Part shown: positions 1-12,559 of the stretch, one piece after another
Numbering within the stretch: position 1 is the stretch's first letter
Layout of the letters: each line of letters starts with the position of its first letter
Assembly: GCF_014805685.1 (NCBI RefSeq)
Contig: NC_060902.1
Span: 8,213,786-8,277,785, forward strand
DNA length: 64,000 bases
Source of the DNA: Silurus meridionalis
Taxonomy: Eukaryota; Chordata; Actinopteri; Siluriformes; Siluridae
Direction: 5' to 3'
Program-made: the position numbers and the translations under genes
Notes under the pieces: model-generated
Seen by the model: the letters and a program-made list of their open reading frames with translations, nothing else
What the model was told of the DNA's origin: nothing
Database searches by the model: none

Positions 1-299
1 AGTAAGCTCTCCCTTCACCCAGACTCAACGCATTACAACGGCTTGTATCTAAACAGTAGCCGACCAAGAAAGTTATTGTTCACTGTCTTCCTTCTTCCTT
101 TCACAACAATTTCTCTCGGGAGTTTATCTTCTGGCATCGTCGTGCGTCTAAGAAAAAAGTTTTTTCTCCCGATGCCGTGCAGCTCAGAACATAGGTGAAG
201 TGTGTTTTTTTTCGTTTCCGTTCGGAAATTTCATTGGTCTAATGTTATGGGGTTCAGTTTTTTGGCTTGAAGTTTGTGAAACCGGGAAAAACCCAGGAA

Positions 300-396
300 A
301 ATGCATAAATAAGCCGCTTCGTTGTTTAAGCTGCGGGGGTTAAAACGTGGGAAAAAAGTAGCGGCTTATAGTCTGAAAAATACAGTATTTTAGTAG
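300..396. repeat. One end of a palindromic MITE-type repeat
   Basis: The segment ends in a 'gcggcttatagtctgaaaaa' block followed by tacagta, which resembles the terminal sequence of a common fish MITE (reverse complement begins tactgtatttttc). Only one end is clear; the other end near 300 is degraded. Confidence 0.35.
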
Positions 397-907
397 TCTG
401 TGAAAATTTAATTTATCTAGAGCATTTAATTGGCATATTACATTAAAATGCAAATACAAATATATAAATAAAAAATCATAAATTAACTCTGACTTTATTT
501 GTTGTAAACATCCAACATTTTTGGTGCCTCCACCGGTAACCATGTTGTGGGTCTGAAGTTTGAAGCTGTTGGTGTGGGCTCCTTTGCTTCATCTGTCTTG
601 TTCCGTCTCCTCCAGGGCTGATTGTTAGACAGAGTTTTCTCCGGGGTTCGGAGGCTCAGTGTAATACCATGTGATTTTATTGATTGTAGCACATTTTATT
701 TTCAGTGTGTGAAGCTTTCTGGCACTACAGAGGAGGTGATGCTGCCCGACTGCCTAAAAGAGTTGGAATTATGAGAAATAAACATGGAATTGGGCAAACT
801 TTTTTAATGTGGCAGAAACGGAATTCTATATGAATCTTCTCCTTAATGCTCACAGTTTTCTCCTCTTTCCTCCATTTTTTCATTCTGCAGCATCTTTTGC
901 ATCTTTT

Positions 908-980
908 GGCGGTAGAGGACGATGAGTGGACGTCTCGTCTGCGGCGGTAGAGGACGATGTGTGGACGTCTTGTCTGGGCG
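908..980. repeat. Two-copy tandem duplication (about 36 bp unit)
   Basis: The words ggcggtagaggacgatg and gtggacgtct are repeated in the same order with two mismatches. It looks like a simple local tandem duplication. Confidence 0.7.
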
Positions 981-2861
981 GGTTTAGCAACACTGGAGTT
1001 TGGCTCTGAAGCTGGAAACACACCTGCTCCCTGTCAGAAGAAATGGTTTGAACTGTTTCATAAGGTTTGTGTGACAAAAATGTATAATAAAACAAAGGTC
1101 CTTAAGGTCTTTATTTGTACAAATTGAGAAATGTCCAATGCAGGTCCACGGCTAGTCGAAACTTTTCGGTGGACCACCGAAACGTCTTTGTGGATTTCAC
1201 CCTCCTAAAGTGTTCATTTCAGACTTCAAACAAATGCACTGGAAGAAAGACAGACAGGCAAAAGTTCACCAAGCGGAGCTTTTTTTCCCTTCGTTTTCAC
1301 GCTGGCGTTTTCCTTTCCAGTACTCACACCAGGGTTCACCCACACACTCGCAGTTTGGGACGCCTTTCCTTCTTGACGTTTGCCGGCATTCCCTCCCGGA
1401 TCTGCCCGCGCTCCTTTGATGTACGCCCGTTTTACTCGCGGATCGGTGTGCTTTCTCTCTTTAACGCTCGAGCTTCCTCATGGACCGACTGGCCTTTTCT
1501 TTGCGTCCACCGGAGTTTACTTAACGGCTGACACGTCTTCCACCGGCGCCCGCCCATGTTTATTTCCTGTTCAGCGACCTTCCACTCGTCTCTCTGCTTG
1601 GTGTCTCTCTCTTAGGTTTGCGTGTCTCTTCTCTTTATTGGCGTCACCAGACTGAAACAGAGCACTGATTAGTCTCATCAGCTGCAGGTGTTTCTTACCG
1701 CTCGTTCCGTCCGGCTCCGCCTCCACTCGCAATTTAAATTCCTAATCATATATAACAATATCTGCTTTATCTATTCCCATGTCTCATCCAGTGATCAAAT
1801 AGTGGAAGCACTGAGATCATTGTAAAAGACTTTGGTTTTTGCTCAAGTGTGTTAAAGTGTGTGTTAAAGTGTGTTATATTTATAGATCTTCATTTCGCTT
1901 CACTTTTGCCCTCAGACTCTCACTAGTGTACAGAGATGATTGTGGATTAAACATATTAATATGTGAATGTTAGATTTTGCAATGTTTCTTCTTATTTAGA
2001 TCTGTAAAAAATACCAAGACTAAAAGGTGAATAAAACCTGTTTCCACACTCTTTATTGTTCTTTTACCAGGTCTTAAGTGTTCCACCTACTGCAAGTGTT
2101 CCACCTGCTTTACTCCACTCCTACTGCTGTAGCGCCCTCTACCTCCACCCCCACCATTGTACAGCCTGCACTTACATAATCAATGCTCATTAATTATTTT
2201 TATATTTTATGGTCATATTGTCTTTTATTGGATAGAAGATTATTTGTGTTTTTTTCAAAAGGGAAATCAGATCTTTACATTTCCAGCACGTCTTTTTTTA
2301 GTTTACAAAGTCAGGGTTTGGTGGATCCTTCAGCAACAATTCAGCAGCCAAAACTAAAGTAAATGTACCAATGCAGATTCATGTCATTTAAAAAGACCTT
2401 CATATGTCATTATCATCATCATCATTATTATTCTTAAGTTCATAATATAAAATATGTGTATTTACAGCCTGGTAGTCAAAGTCCATCTCTTTCAGCTAGT
2501 GATTCATCTGCATCCAGTCCTTCATCTGCATCCATGATGCTATTTTTGTGGATTTAAAATTTGTATCTATTGTTTATTATTTGGTTGTTTTTTTAAACCC
2601 ACTTTGGAACTTTTTAATCATAAATGTTTATATTTATTGTTAAATACCCCTTACTAATATGTACATAATTTGAAAATAGTATTTCTGTCTTTGTGTGTTT
2701 GCATTATTATATTTGATCATGTGACATTTTTTGTAGCATTTTCAGTAATTAAAATTAAAATGTTTTATTGTTCATAGAACAGTGACTCGTAAATTATTCT
2801 GTGAACCTGCTGAACCCATTATCATCGTCATCATTATTATTATTAATATTAAGTAGAATTA

Positions 2862-2863
<2 letters not shown>

Positions 2864-2925
<62 letters not shown>
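2864..2925. repeat. (AT)n microsatellite
   Basis: Uninterrupted AT dinucleotide run of about 60 bp. Confidence 0.95.
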
Positions 2926-2928
<3 letters not shown>

Positions 2929-3007
2929 TAATTAAAACAAAACATGTCCCATATAATGAAAAAGAGACTTTTGATAAAATGTGTTAAAGTTAAATAAGTA
3001 CCGTACA

Positions 3008-3071
3008 TTAAGAAAACAATGCATACATTTTATGCAATAAAGTGCTTAAAATGTATGCATTGTTTTCTTAA
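3008..3071. repeat. Perfect 25-bp inverted repeat (hairpin)
   Basis: Bases 3008-3032 are the exact reverse complement of 3047-3071, separated by a 14-base loop. It lies in AT-rich intergenic DNA. It may be a tiny foldback MITE or a pre-miRNA-like hairpin; no TSD is obvious. Confidence 0.85.
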
Positions 3072-4169
3072 ACATTACAGTTTTCCTGGTGTTTTGAAAT
3101 TAAGTCAAATTGTGTGTTTTTGTACAAATTCCACAAAGAAAATGCAAAAGTATAAATGGCTCATGAAAAAGCTTAACAACTGTTGTGAACTGTTTGGGTT
3201 GACCTTTATATAATGTCCTTTATACTGAATAAACTTTTAAAATAAATGCGTTAATAACGCGTTAACCCAAATAAATTTTTACAGCACAAATTTTATTAAT
3301 GCGCAATTAATGCACACACATTTCTTAATTTTTATTACAAATATAAATAAAAATATATTATAAATAATAGGTGAAACCTTTTAACGCAACACACAATTAT
3401 TCACAACATCCTTTCTTTTACTCAGATATGGTTAGATTTTTATCATGCCGGAACAAAATCTTAATTCTTGGAGAGGTTTTCCATACGATCTACGATGCCC
3501 GTGTTGAGACCAATCTTAATACTAACAGATGTAAAAAAATAAAAAAATCATTTTTCATCACTAAACAAGGACCAACACAGCCCTTTATGCAGAGCCGTTC
3601 ACATTGTGTACAAAATTAAGGCAAAGAAAAAAGAATTAGATTGGTCAGCAAGTATCTTCTCTGAGATAAGGAGCTGATTCTCTTTTCATCTAATTTTAAT
3701 CATCAAACTTAGTATTAATCTACTTTTAATTTTCTTTAAATAAATGTCCATAAATTCCTTATGAATTCATGTTTCATAATTCATGAATTCAACTAATTTG
3801 TCAGTTATCACTATATTATTGTAAACATCATTTTGGGTATAGAAGAAAAGATGTATTTTCCCCCAGGAGCCTCCAGGAAACATCCTCTATACCATCACCA
3901 GCACACTGAAGTCTCTTCTCAAAGACAACAATCTGACATTCCAGAAGAACATCTGGAATGGTGATAATTCCTGTTCTGCTTCCTGGGACTACATTATAAG
4001 TCTGGACCTTGTTTGTGCACATCTGGGCTGGATTTGGACTCTGAACAATTTTATAGGGTACTGACTGCAAAACGTCTTCAATGTATTTAATTATTTTTAA
4101 TATATTAAATTCTCGCTATCTAGATTTTTTTTCTCTATTACGCCACAAGCAATAATCTTTTAATCTCTT

Positions 4170-4622
4170 TTTAACTGGCAAAACTACTAGGAGAAGATGG
4201 CTTAAATGATATGACTCCTGAGGACGTTAATGACCTCATCGATGCCCACTCACAGCGGTTGACAGACGAAGACCTGGTGGAGATGACAATGTCAGCAAGC
4301 GAAGAAGAGGAAAAAGAGGAGTAGGGGTTGAAGAAGAGGAGGTTGATCTAACACTCAAGCACCTCGCAACCCTTGTCAGACTGTCCAAAGAACTCAAGAA
4401 TGGAACCCCCATATTGTTCTATCGTTGTAGTTCTTAAATGCAATCAAGGGTAACATGTCTGCTTATAAAAACCTTCTCACCCAGAAGAAAAAGCAGCACC
4501 AGCAACTACCTATAATTGTGTTCATCACTCGGAAGAAGACATCAGTTACGCCTACGCCTTTAGCGACAACAGAAGTTATGGACAAGGGCGAAGATACTGC
4601 ACCACCTGATGAAGAGCTGTAA
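4170..4622 (+). pseudogene. Tigger/pogo transposase C-terminal remnant
   Basis: Read on the plus strand, the segment gives the acidic C-terminal part of a Tigger (pogo, Tc1/mariner superfamily) DDE transposase. There is a 'DVNDLIDAHSQRLTDEDLVE' block, then 'LTLKHLATLVRLSKELK', then 'SAYKNLLTQKKKQHQQLP', ending DTAPPDEEL and a stop at about 4620. An in-frame stop follows the EEEEKEE run near 4322, and at least one frame change lies near 4400-4440, so it cannot encode a full protein. The catalytic core is not recognisable upstream. Family assignment is from remembered Tigger C-termini. The pyrimidine-rich tail with cat/atc repeats (4630-4720) is probably its 3' untranslated part. Confidence 0.7.
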
Positions 4623-5054
4623 TGCCTTTCTTGGATATGCAGTACATTCATTTCATCATCACCTTCATCATCATTAGTACTGCACACTTAATTCATCATC
4701 ATCTTCATCATTCAAGTTGTATCTTCACTGGTGAGTACCCATAAATAATTTATATGTTAAAATGATGTAGGTTTAAGAATATTAAAGGTTTAAAAGCAGA
4801 GAAAAGGTTCATAAGAGTGTCAATGTGGTTTATAAAGCCTTAAGATATACAGGAATTCTGTATATACTGTACTGTATACATATTAGGTTTTATTAACTTT
4901 TATTCATAAAAAAATAAAATACAGTTTAGATCTGTACAGTATTATCTGTTGTCTATTATAGTTTATGTTTATGTGGAAAAAGCTTGTATGCTATAGACTT
5001 CATGATGGAGACATCAGACAGTTATAATCAGGACCAGCAAAACCCATCACAGTG

Positions 5055-5260
5055 AGCACTGGGGCCTCAGGGCCATATCCTCAGTTACCGGCTGTTCACA
5101 CTGTGATTCATAACTGTGCTGCAATGCACAGCTCAAATCATCAAGTTCACCAGTGACATGACTATGGTGGGTCTCATCATCAAGAACAACGAGATGACTG
5201 TCAGACAGGAAATGCAGTGAATAAAGGACTGGTGCAGACTAAACAATCTTGGTGTTCACC
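5055..5260 (+). mobile_element. Degraded Rex1-like non-LTR RT fragment
   Basis: The plus-strand translation contains a decayed version of the RT block seen on the minus strand at 55.0-55.3 kb: a QG-x-LS-like core, then a 'IIKF' followed by a damaged active-site word and 'MVGLIIKNNE'. Stops interrupt it. About 200 bp of an old LINE. Confidence 0.5.
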
Positions 5261-5439
5261 TGTGGAGAAACTCACCTGGTCTCTCACATCCTCCAGCATT
5301 GTGGTTGTTCAAACACACACCATTTATACACACTTTTACCCTCTGTTGTGCCTGTGAGCCAGAAAATGATACACCAGCGGAAGGTTGAAAAGGTAACACC
5401 TTAACAAGAAACAGGTTGATGTGCTGAAAATGGTGCACA

Positions 5440-5682
5440 ATAAGAAGAAAAAATATTGATCATGTCAAAAAATAGATTAAAACTAAAGTAAAGAGTCTGG
5501 TTTGAAAATATAAAAAGTAGAAAGTACAGATATTTCTGTAAAATAATTTATTAAAAGTAAAAAGTTAAATATAAAAAAAACCAAGTTAAAAATAAATAGT
5601 GAAGTAAAATGCTGATAACAGAAAAATCTACTTAAGTACAGTATTGAAGTATTTGTACTTCATTACTTCACACCTCTGCATT
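5440..5682 (-). mobile_element. hAT non-autonomous element, one end
   Basis: The reverse complement of the right edge starts cagaggtgtgaagtaatgaa and continues with ctgtacttaagtagattt, matching the left end of the complete hAT element at 8218-9910. The opposite terminus is not visible, so this is a truncated copy in the other orientation. Confidence 0.65.
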
Positions 5683-5945
5683 TTACACGGAGTCTCAATT
5701 CTTTTGGAATTGGGGTTATATTTTAGAGCTATTGTAGAGAAACAGGAGGAAGAGGAAATAAAGAAGCCAAACTGAAATCCAGTCAGAGTTTCTCCCAAAC
5801 TGTTCTTGCAGGATGCAGACCAGGCAGCCGTCTTACATGGGTACAATAATGTGCTGTTTTTCAGAATCTTCTATAGAAATATTTAAAGTTTCTTAAAGTC
5901 TGTTACCCCAAACCATAAACATCAGTGTCATGTTAAGCTTTCAGG

Positions 5946-6047
5946 CTGGATGCTGGTTTGTGATGGTTAGATGCTGGTTTGTGATGGTTGGACGCTGGTT
6001 TGTTATGGTTGGATGCTACTTTGTGATGGTTGGATGCTGGTTTGTTT
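5946..6047. repeat. Minisatellite, about 5 x 21 bp
   Basis: A 21-bp unit close to gatgctggtttgtgatggtt is repeated about five times with substitutions. The overlapping open frames (MLVCDGW-type repeats) are produced by the repeat and are not genes. Confidence 0.85.
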
Positions 6048-6487
6048 TGAGCCGGAAAAGCATAGGAAGGAAAAAATGCATAAGAGTGCATGGAAAACCC
6101 GGGGATATTTTATGAGATTAATAGTGAAGCTTCTGCTAGAGATGATGAATGCAGCGGTGCAGCTGTGGCTGCAGTGAAAAGAGACTTGTTGAATTGTGTT
6201 CACTGGGTTTCCTGCTTTAGTTAATGGCATTTATTCACACTGTATGAAATGTCTGTGATGAGCACTCTGTTATACTGCATATCTGTATAATTCTATAGCT
6301 GTGGCATCATAATGATGTTATTAAGAGGGGGATTGGGACTGAAGACCTGCCACTGTATAAACTATTAGAGACAAAGAGTAACGCTGTGCAGATCTACTGT
6401 GTATTTTATTTATTTATGTACAAAAATATACAATGTTATAAATGTAATCTATAAAAATTATTTATAAAAAGATAAAATTTTTATGCT

Positions 6488-6625
6488 TTATGTGATGATG
6501 GAGGAAGCTGATCTAAGGCACTTGGTGATGGCTGAGGGAATGTGCTTGAATGTGATCTTGTTCTGCTTCAGGATCAGTTGCAAAACAAAGCCCAGGTGCT
6601 TGTAAGCTCTTAGTAAACGCTTCAT
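6488..6625 (-). CDS. Orphan 45-codon ORF, unknown
   Basis: An ATG-to-TAA frame of 45 codons (starts MKRLLRAYKHLG, ends ASSIIT). Its composition looks protein-like: mixed hydrophobic and basic residues, no low complexity, unlike the AT-rich surroundings. There is no clear splice acceptor just before the ATG and no second exon that I can recognise. It could be a last exon of an unrecognised gene, part of an old transposon, or chance. I do not recognise the family. Confidence 0.25.
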   Translation of the reverse strand: MKRLLRAYKHLGFVLQLILKQNKITFKHIPSAITKCLRSASSIIT

Positions 6626-6957
6626 GGAGAAAATTTGAAAAGGAAAAGCACTTAAAAACATGCAAAGGTTATTAAAAACAACATGCTCTCAAATTAAAAC
6701 ACACCCATATACACAGGACCAAAAACAGAGTGTCATTAAAAAGGGGCTTCTCTGCATTTAATTTATTATTTTTCTATAACAACTCATATAAAGTGGAAGG
6801 AAAATTCCTTTGGGGTTTTTAGTCACTTACTTTACAAAAACATGCTGTATGTTACCAATAAAATGTTGCAGTAGTTCTATATTGTGAATCTGGACTTTTT
6901 AAATGAAGATCAAAGCTTGGAGTAGAAGAAACTAATAAAAAAACAATTATAATGATG

Positions 6958-6960
6958 ATG

Positions 6961-7014
<54 letters not shown>
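6958..7014. repeat. (AAT)n microsatellite
   Basis: Trinucleotide run of about 19 units preceded by gatgatgat. Confidence 0.95.
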
Positions 7015-7017
<3 letters not shown>

Positions 7018-7184
7018 GAAGAAGAAGAAAAAAGAGAAGAACTGCATAGAAACAGTTGAATTGTAACACACAGGCCACATTGACAATTGTCAGTCTCACA
7101 CTGCCCTCTAGTGGCACTGCCAGTGCTTGATTGTTGCTTAATTCTGTACAACAATTATAAATCATTTGTTTGTTTTATGTCTAT

Positions 7185-7186
<2 letters not shown>

Positions 7187-7242
<56 letters not shown>
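7187..7242. repeat. (TC)n microsatellite
   Basis: Uninterrupted TC dinucleotide run of about 28 units. Confidence 0.95.
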
Positions 7243-7244
<2 letters not shown>

Positions 7245-7334
7245 ACCAAAGTACAGATGTGCATTAGAAAAGCTCACACATCTGGCACATAATTTGCCAT
7301 TGTTTGGTGACTGTTCCTCTGATAGGGCAGTGTG

Positions 7335-7610
7335 TAACCCAGTTGCCAGCTTTGAATGGCACACCTCAAAGTAAAGTCTGTGGTATTGAGTGGCATAGGG
7401 GGGTCCAAATCAGTCCAACCCACACTGGGTGTGTGTGTGGGCGGGGGCTGGGCGATGGGCATATCCTACTTGGCTACCATCTGTTATAAATAACTTAGTG
7501 GGGCACACACTGGGCACAAAAGGAAATGCTGACGGCTACAAGGTCACACGACTGATTCACAAAGTGAGGTTATATGAACAGAAATCCTAGATTCAGTCAC
7601 ACAAGAATCA
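7335..7610. repeat. Dispersed repeat, copy 1 (unfilled)
   Basis: The segment from 'ccagttgccagctttgaatg' to 'gattcagtcacacaagaa' is closely matched at 45,845-46,818, where a Tigger element interrupts it. No coding content. It may be a solo LTR or a non-autonomous element; the class is undetermined. Confidence 0.7.
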
Positions 7611-7679
7611 CACACGATCAATTCTATACCGAGTAAAGTTGAGTGTTCTGAATCCTGTACCGTGTTTTTACTGACACAT

Positions 7680-8217
7680 TGGGGCGAGTACAATCCCCTT
7701 ATCAGCGCACAATAGATGGTGGAAATCCTTATATGGTCCTTCGAGCTAGATAGAAAAACTTCCTAACATTCGGTCCTTCGAGCCAGATAAGTGTGTTTAC
7801 CACAGAAGTAGGATGTCGGAACAACCTTCCGGCGAGTATCTGCACCCACGACGCAGAACTCAGCCCCCATCCCACCTTAAAAACTATAAGGTTCACCTCA
7901 AAGTACTCTACACAGCATTCGAGTGAACAAGAAGAGGAGACACAGCAAATAAAATTAGAGATGAATCCAGTGCGTTACCCCCCGATTATAGTGATTCCCT
8001 TCCTTTAAGTTCACACGATGACATCGATGCAATTGCTAGAGCTACTAGCGCTCCGCATTCGGATGTTAACATACAACAAGTTAGACCGTGGAGCACCAAA
8101 CAACCTTTTAGAAGTGAAGGAGAGGAGGAGCCTTTGTTACAAGAGGACGAGGCTGCACCCACATCCGTTAGGCATAAGTCAAAGCTTCAAGACCTGGAGA
8201 AGGTAGCTAGGCAACTG
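7680..8217 (+). pseudogene. BEL/Pao retrotransposon leader and 5' gag
   Basis: Leader DNA with two copies of 'ggtccttcgagc' (7735 and 7773) precedes a plus-strand frame that runs through a polar, acidic region (EEETQQIK..., then after a frame change SDSLPLSSHDDIDAIARATS) towards a helical segment. The reading frame breaks at about 8006. It joins, across the hAT insertion at 8218-9910, to the gag body at 9919. The ccttcgagcc leader word is what I associate with fish BEL elements; the assignment rests mainly on the downstream gag and integrase pieces. Confidence 0.55.
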
Positions 8218-9910
<1,693 letters not shown>

Positions 9911-10632
9911 GGCAACGGTATAAAGATCAAGTGGCCTTTTACGAGGAATTCCGACAATTTAAAATCCTTCATAAGGATATGCAGAATTTAACAGTAAATA
10001 TGCAGGCAGCTCTGCTAGCTCCCCGACCGCAGCGGGTCATAGAGACTCCAGTCCCATTGCCCGGAACTATCAATAAACCACCTGCGGCAGTGGTGCCAGA
10101 GACAGTGCCCTATATTTGGCGGCCTACACCCTGCAGACCCCAAGTGGCACTTAAAAGAGTCCCTTAAAGTCAGAAACAGATGCATGTGCCTGCGGGACAA
10201 GCCCACAGCCTGATGCCGATCATAATCAAAAATTCCAAATTTCACACGTCCTGACCCTGTCGAGTTCGCTCATTTAAATTTAGCCCTTGATAACATTCTC
10301 CCTGATGATGCATCTGAGCTCTTCAAGTATCAGGTTCTTCTAGAACACCTCAAATTTCCAGAGGCTTGCCTAATAGCAGATTAATTTTTTAATTCCTCTT
10401 CCCCAGTGTATTCTGCGGTGTCACACAAACATCAAAACAATTAGATCCCAGTGAATACAATTCTTGGAAAGACCTTGTTGAAACCACAGTTCAACACCAT
10501 CAAAGTGATTTAAATCTATCTAGTTTACCTACAGCTAAGGACTGTGTGACAGTAGAACATCTCCTCTTTTGTAAAATTCAACAAAACAGCTTTCCAGAGG
10601 AATACAAACAACTAAACTCTGGTAAGCCCTAA
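9911..10632 (+). pseudogene. BEL/Pao gag body, broken
   Basis: Continues the gag interrupted at 8217. The plus frame encodes AFYEEFRQFKILHKDMQ, a proline-rich linker, then after 10,250 'DPVEFAHLNLALDNILPDDA' and 'LFKYQVLLEHLKFPEA', a helical capsid-like block that I recognise from fish BEL/Pao Gag proteins. Stop codons at about 10,165, 10,382 and beyond show decay. It ends abruptly at the ERV LTR (10,634). The missing middle of BEL pol between here and 27,161 means the ERV insertion was accompanied by a deletion. Confidence 0.65.
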
Positions 10633-10633
10633 C

Positions 10634-11122
10634 ACTAAGGAAGTGTTTTATCCTCTGCCACTTGGGCAGGATTTCCTTCTGTCGCATGGATAGGATACCC
10701 TTGAATTTAGAAAGTTAGGAGAGACAACTCCACAAGGTTATGCTGAGCCTGCAAAAGATAAGCCTAAAACAGAAATACAGGAACCACTGTGTGTGTACGA
10801 GCAAAGTAACACATGCCACAAAAGGATAGTTCAGGGTATGGTAAACAGAAGCATACAAAAAGGTTATTTTAGAAGCATACAACAAAATTACTATAACTAC
10901 TAATGGCAACAAGATACATGTTAACATATTGTGAGAACATAAAAAGGTTGACGATAATAACTCCACATCTGGTCATGTTATTCGTTTAGCAGAAGCAACA
11001 AAACGCAGGTTAGCCATACCAAATTTTTTCTCACAGTCTAAGCATATGAAGAGAGGATAAAGACAAGAACTGAGTGTTCTGGGTGAACCTAATCTGGGAC
11101 CAGTGATCAAGAATATCTTACA
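10634..11122 (-). repeat. ERV 3' LTR (minus-strand provirus)
   Basis: Shares the outer block ggaagtgttttatcctctgc and the block agcatatgaagagaggataa through gatatcttaca with the other LTR at 26,895-27,160. At 489 bp it is longer than its partner (266 bp); the middle parts differ, so one or both are rearranged. The edge next to 11,122 (minus sense tgtaagatat...) follows a polypurine tract. Confidence 0.75.
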
Positions 11123-11137
11123 ATTCCCCCATTTTAT
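11123..11137 (-). promoter_or_regulatory. ERV polypurine tract
   Basis: Minus-strand aaaatgggggaat abuts the LTR start, the position and composition expected of the plus-strand primer of a gammaretrovirus-like element. Confidence 0.7.
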
Positions 11138-11211
11138 CCATGATAAATAAGAATGAATAAATCACATCTTAAACAATCAATCAGACATGACACATAGGAA
11201 TAGGATAATAT

Positions 11212-11742
11212 TCAGAAACACGAGGGACAGATTGATAACCAGAAAGCATACGGGTGAATTATTGCTGAATACATAAAAAAATACATGGTCCAAATAGGCA
11301 TGGTAACAGGAAAACAATGACAGTCGGGATTATCATAGAAATGTATGGCGCTGACACACATAGCATGGACCTGCTGTGTGCTGATGGGCCGTCCAGTTGG
11401 CGTATTGCCAGAAGTTGTTGTCGTGTGGGTGAGCCTGGGCGGGTATCCCAGGTGATAAGGAGAAGAAGGACAACAATACCAGTCACTGGTTGTGTTACTT
11501 CCTTGATTGATAAGCGGTCGTTGTTCCATTCCTCGCGGCTTCCCTTGACACGTCCTGCAGTTGTGAGGATGCCCGAAGAGTCGGCACAGAAGGGTCTGAG
11601 GAGCTGTCACTGGACCACGATGAACGAGGACAGAAGGGAACAGGAACTGATACACGTCTTCTATAGAACTCATGGGGATGTCAAAAGGCTTTGCTTCTGT
11701 AACATAAAGAAAAATAGTGATACACAGGGTACATGTACACAC
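11212..11742 (-). pseudogene. ERV env-region ORF, truncated (176 codons)
   Basis: An open frame directly downstream of the integrase on the minus strand. It begins with a short hydrophobic, Cys-containing stretch that could be a signal peptide, continues Cys-, Thr- and Pro-rich, and ends with hydrophobic residues about 90 bp before the polypurine tract. By position it should be env. There is no recognisable surface-unit motif, no transmembrane subunit, no furin site and no CX6CC motif, so the env gene is largely deleted. I cannot confirm homology. Confidence 0.35.
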
Positions 11743-11744
11743 AA

Positions 11745-12505
11745 TTAAGAGGGATCATTTCCAGTGGGACATTTCTTGATTCTGGCAGCATGGATCCACT
11801 GTGGAAAAAGGTCAGTTAATACACCTGGCCCCTCATATTTGCATTCGCCCAATCATTGGGGTTTTAGAGATTTAATCAGAACAGCATCTCCCACCCGGAA
11901 GGGATGGGTTGGTGTCAGAGGAATGACAGGTATAGATTTAGAGATCAGTTCATAATGTTTTGACAGTGCATCAATCAGGGCAGCAGAATACTCAGAGATG
12001 TGCACATCCAGATCAGCTGTACCTATTGTTGGTTTACCTTTTCTCCAGGACGTTGGAAATGGTCGCCCAAAAATAATTTCATGTGGTGAAAGGTGGACAT
12101 CTTTTCATGGGGTCATTCTTATTTCGGCAAGGACCGCAGGTAGTAAGTCTACCCAATTTTCGTTACCCGTGGCTTGCATGGCCTTAGTCAGTTTGGCCTT
12201 AATCGTCCAGTTAGTTCTCTCTACGATGCCGGAGGACTGAGGGAGATAGGGAATATGGAAACGCCATGACAGGGATAGGTATTTACATAAGTCCTGCTTT
12301 ACCTTCACAGTAAATGGTGTTCCTTTGTCTAAATCAATCACGTGAGGAACACCATTCACTATGAAGTGAAGTCAATCTGCCATTCAGAGAATGGAGCAGT
12401 GGGTAGTGGGAGGCATTCGTGTTTCACTGCGCTCTTAGTGATGTTATTCTGGGATGTTATTCTGGGCACAGATCAGACACCTAGATAAAATCGAGTCTAT
12501 CATGC
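11745..12505 (-). pseudogene. ERV integrase, broken
   Basis: Minus-strand translation shows, in order: a C-x2-C pair from the zinc-binding domain (about 12,470); a catalytic-core start 'WQIDFT' (about 12,380); a gap where core sequence is missing; the second acidic motif region 'DKGTPFT' (about 12,310); 'VERTNWTIKAKLTKAMQA' with the catalytic glutamate (about 12,210); then a basic C-terminal domain ending 'GDAVLIKSL' and a GP-type motif (about 11,850). Stops and an internal deletion of the core make it non-functional. Layout and motifs are those of gammaretrovirus-type integrases. Confidence 0.8.
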
Positions 12506-12559
12506 AGTTTTAGTTAACTATACAAAAAAATTGGTTCATATCTTTCCTCACCCCCCCTC

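Larger units (their letters stand above)
1..2863. other. No gene recognised; non-coding flank
   Basis: I find no supported exon here. Open frames at 1115-1655 overlap one another in different frames, have no recognisable protein similarity and lie in a CpG-richer stretch (about 1140-1740) that could be an old LTR or a promoter region; I cannot tell which. Short direct repeats occur at about 2500-2540. The rest is AT-rich. Confidence 0.5.

Noticed and set aside
1115..1655. Overlapping ORFs of 69-138 codons
   Set aside because: Three frames are open across the same CpG-richer stretch, none shows a domain or splice context, and all end by chance.
3828..4070. Minus-strand ORF of 80 codons
   Set aside because: No similarity recognised; it lies beside the Tigger remnant and is probably part of that decayed element or chance.
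11317..11748. Plus-strand ORF of 143 codons
   Set aside because: Antisense to the env-position frame of the ERV; no independent evidence.
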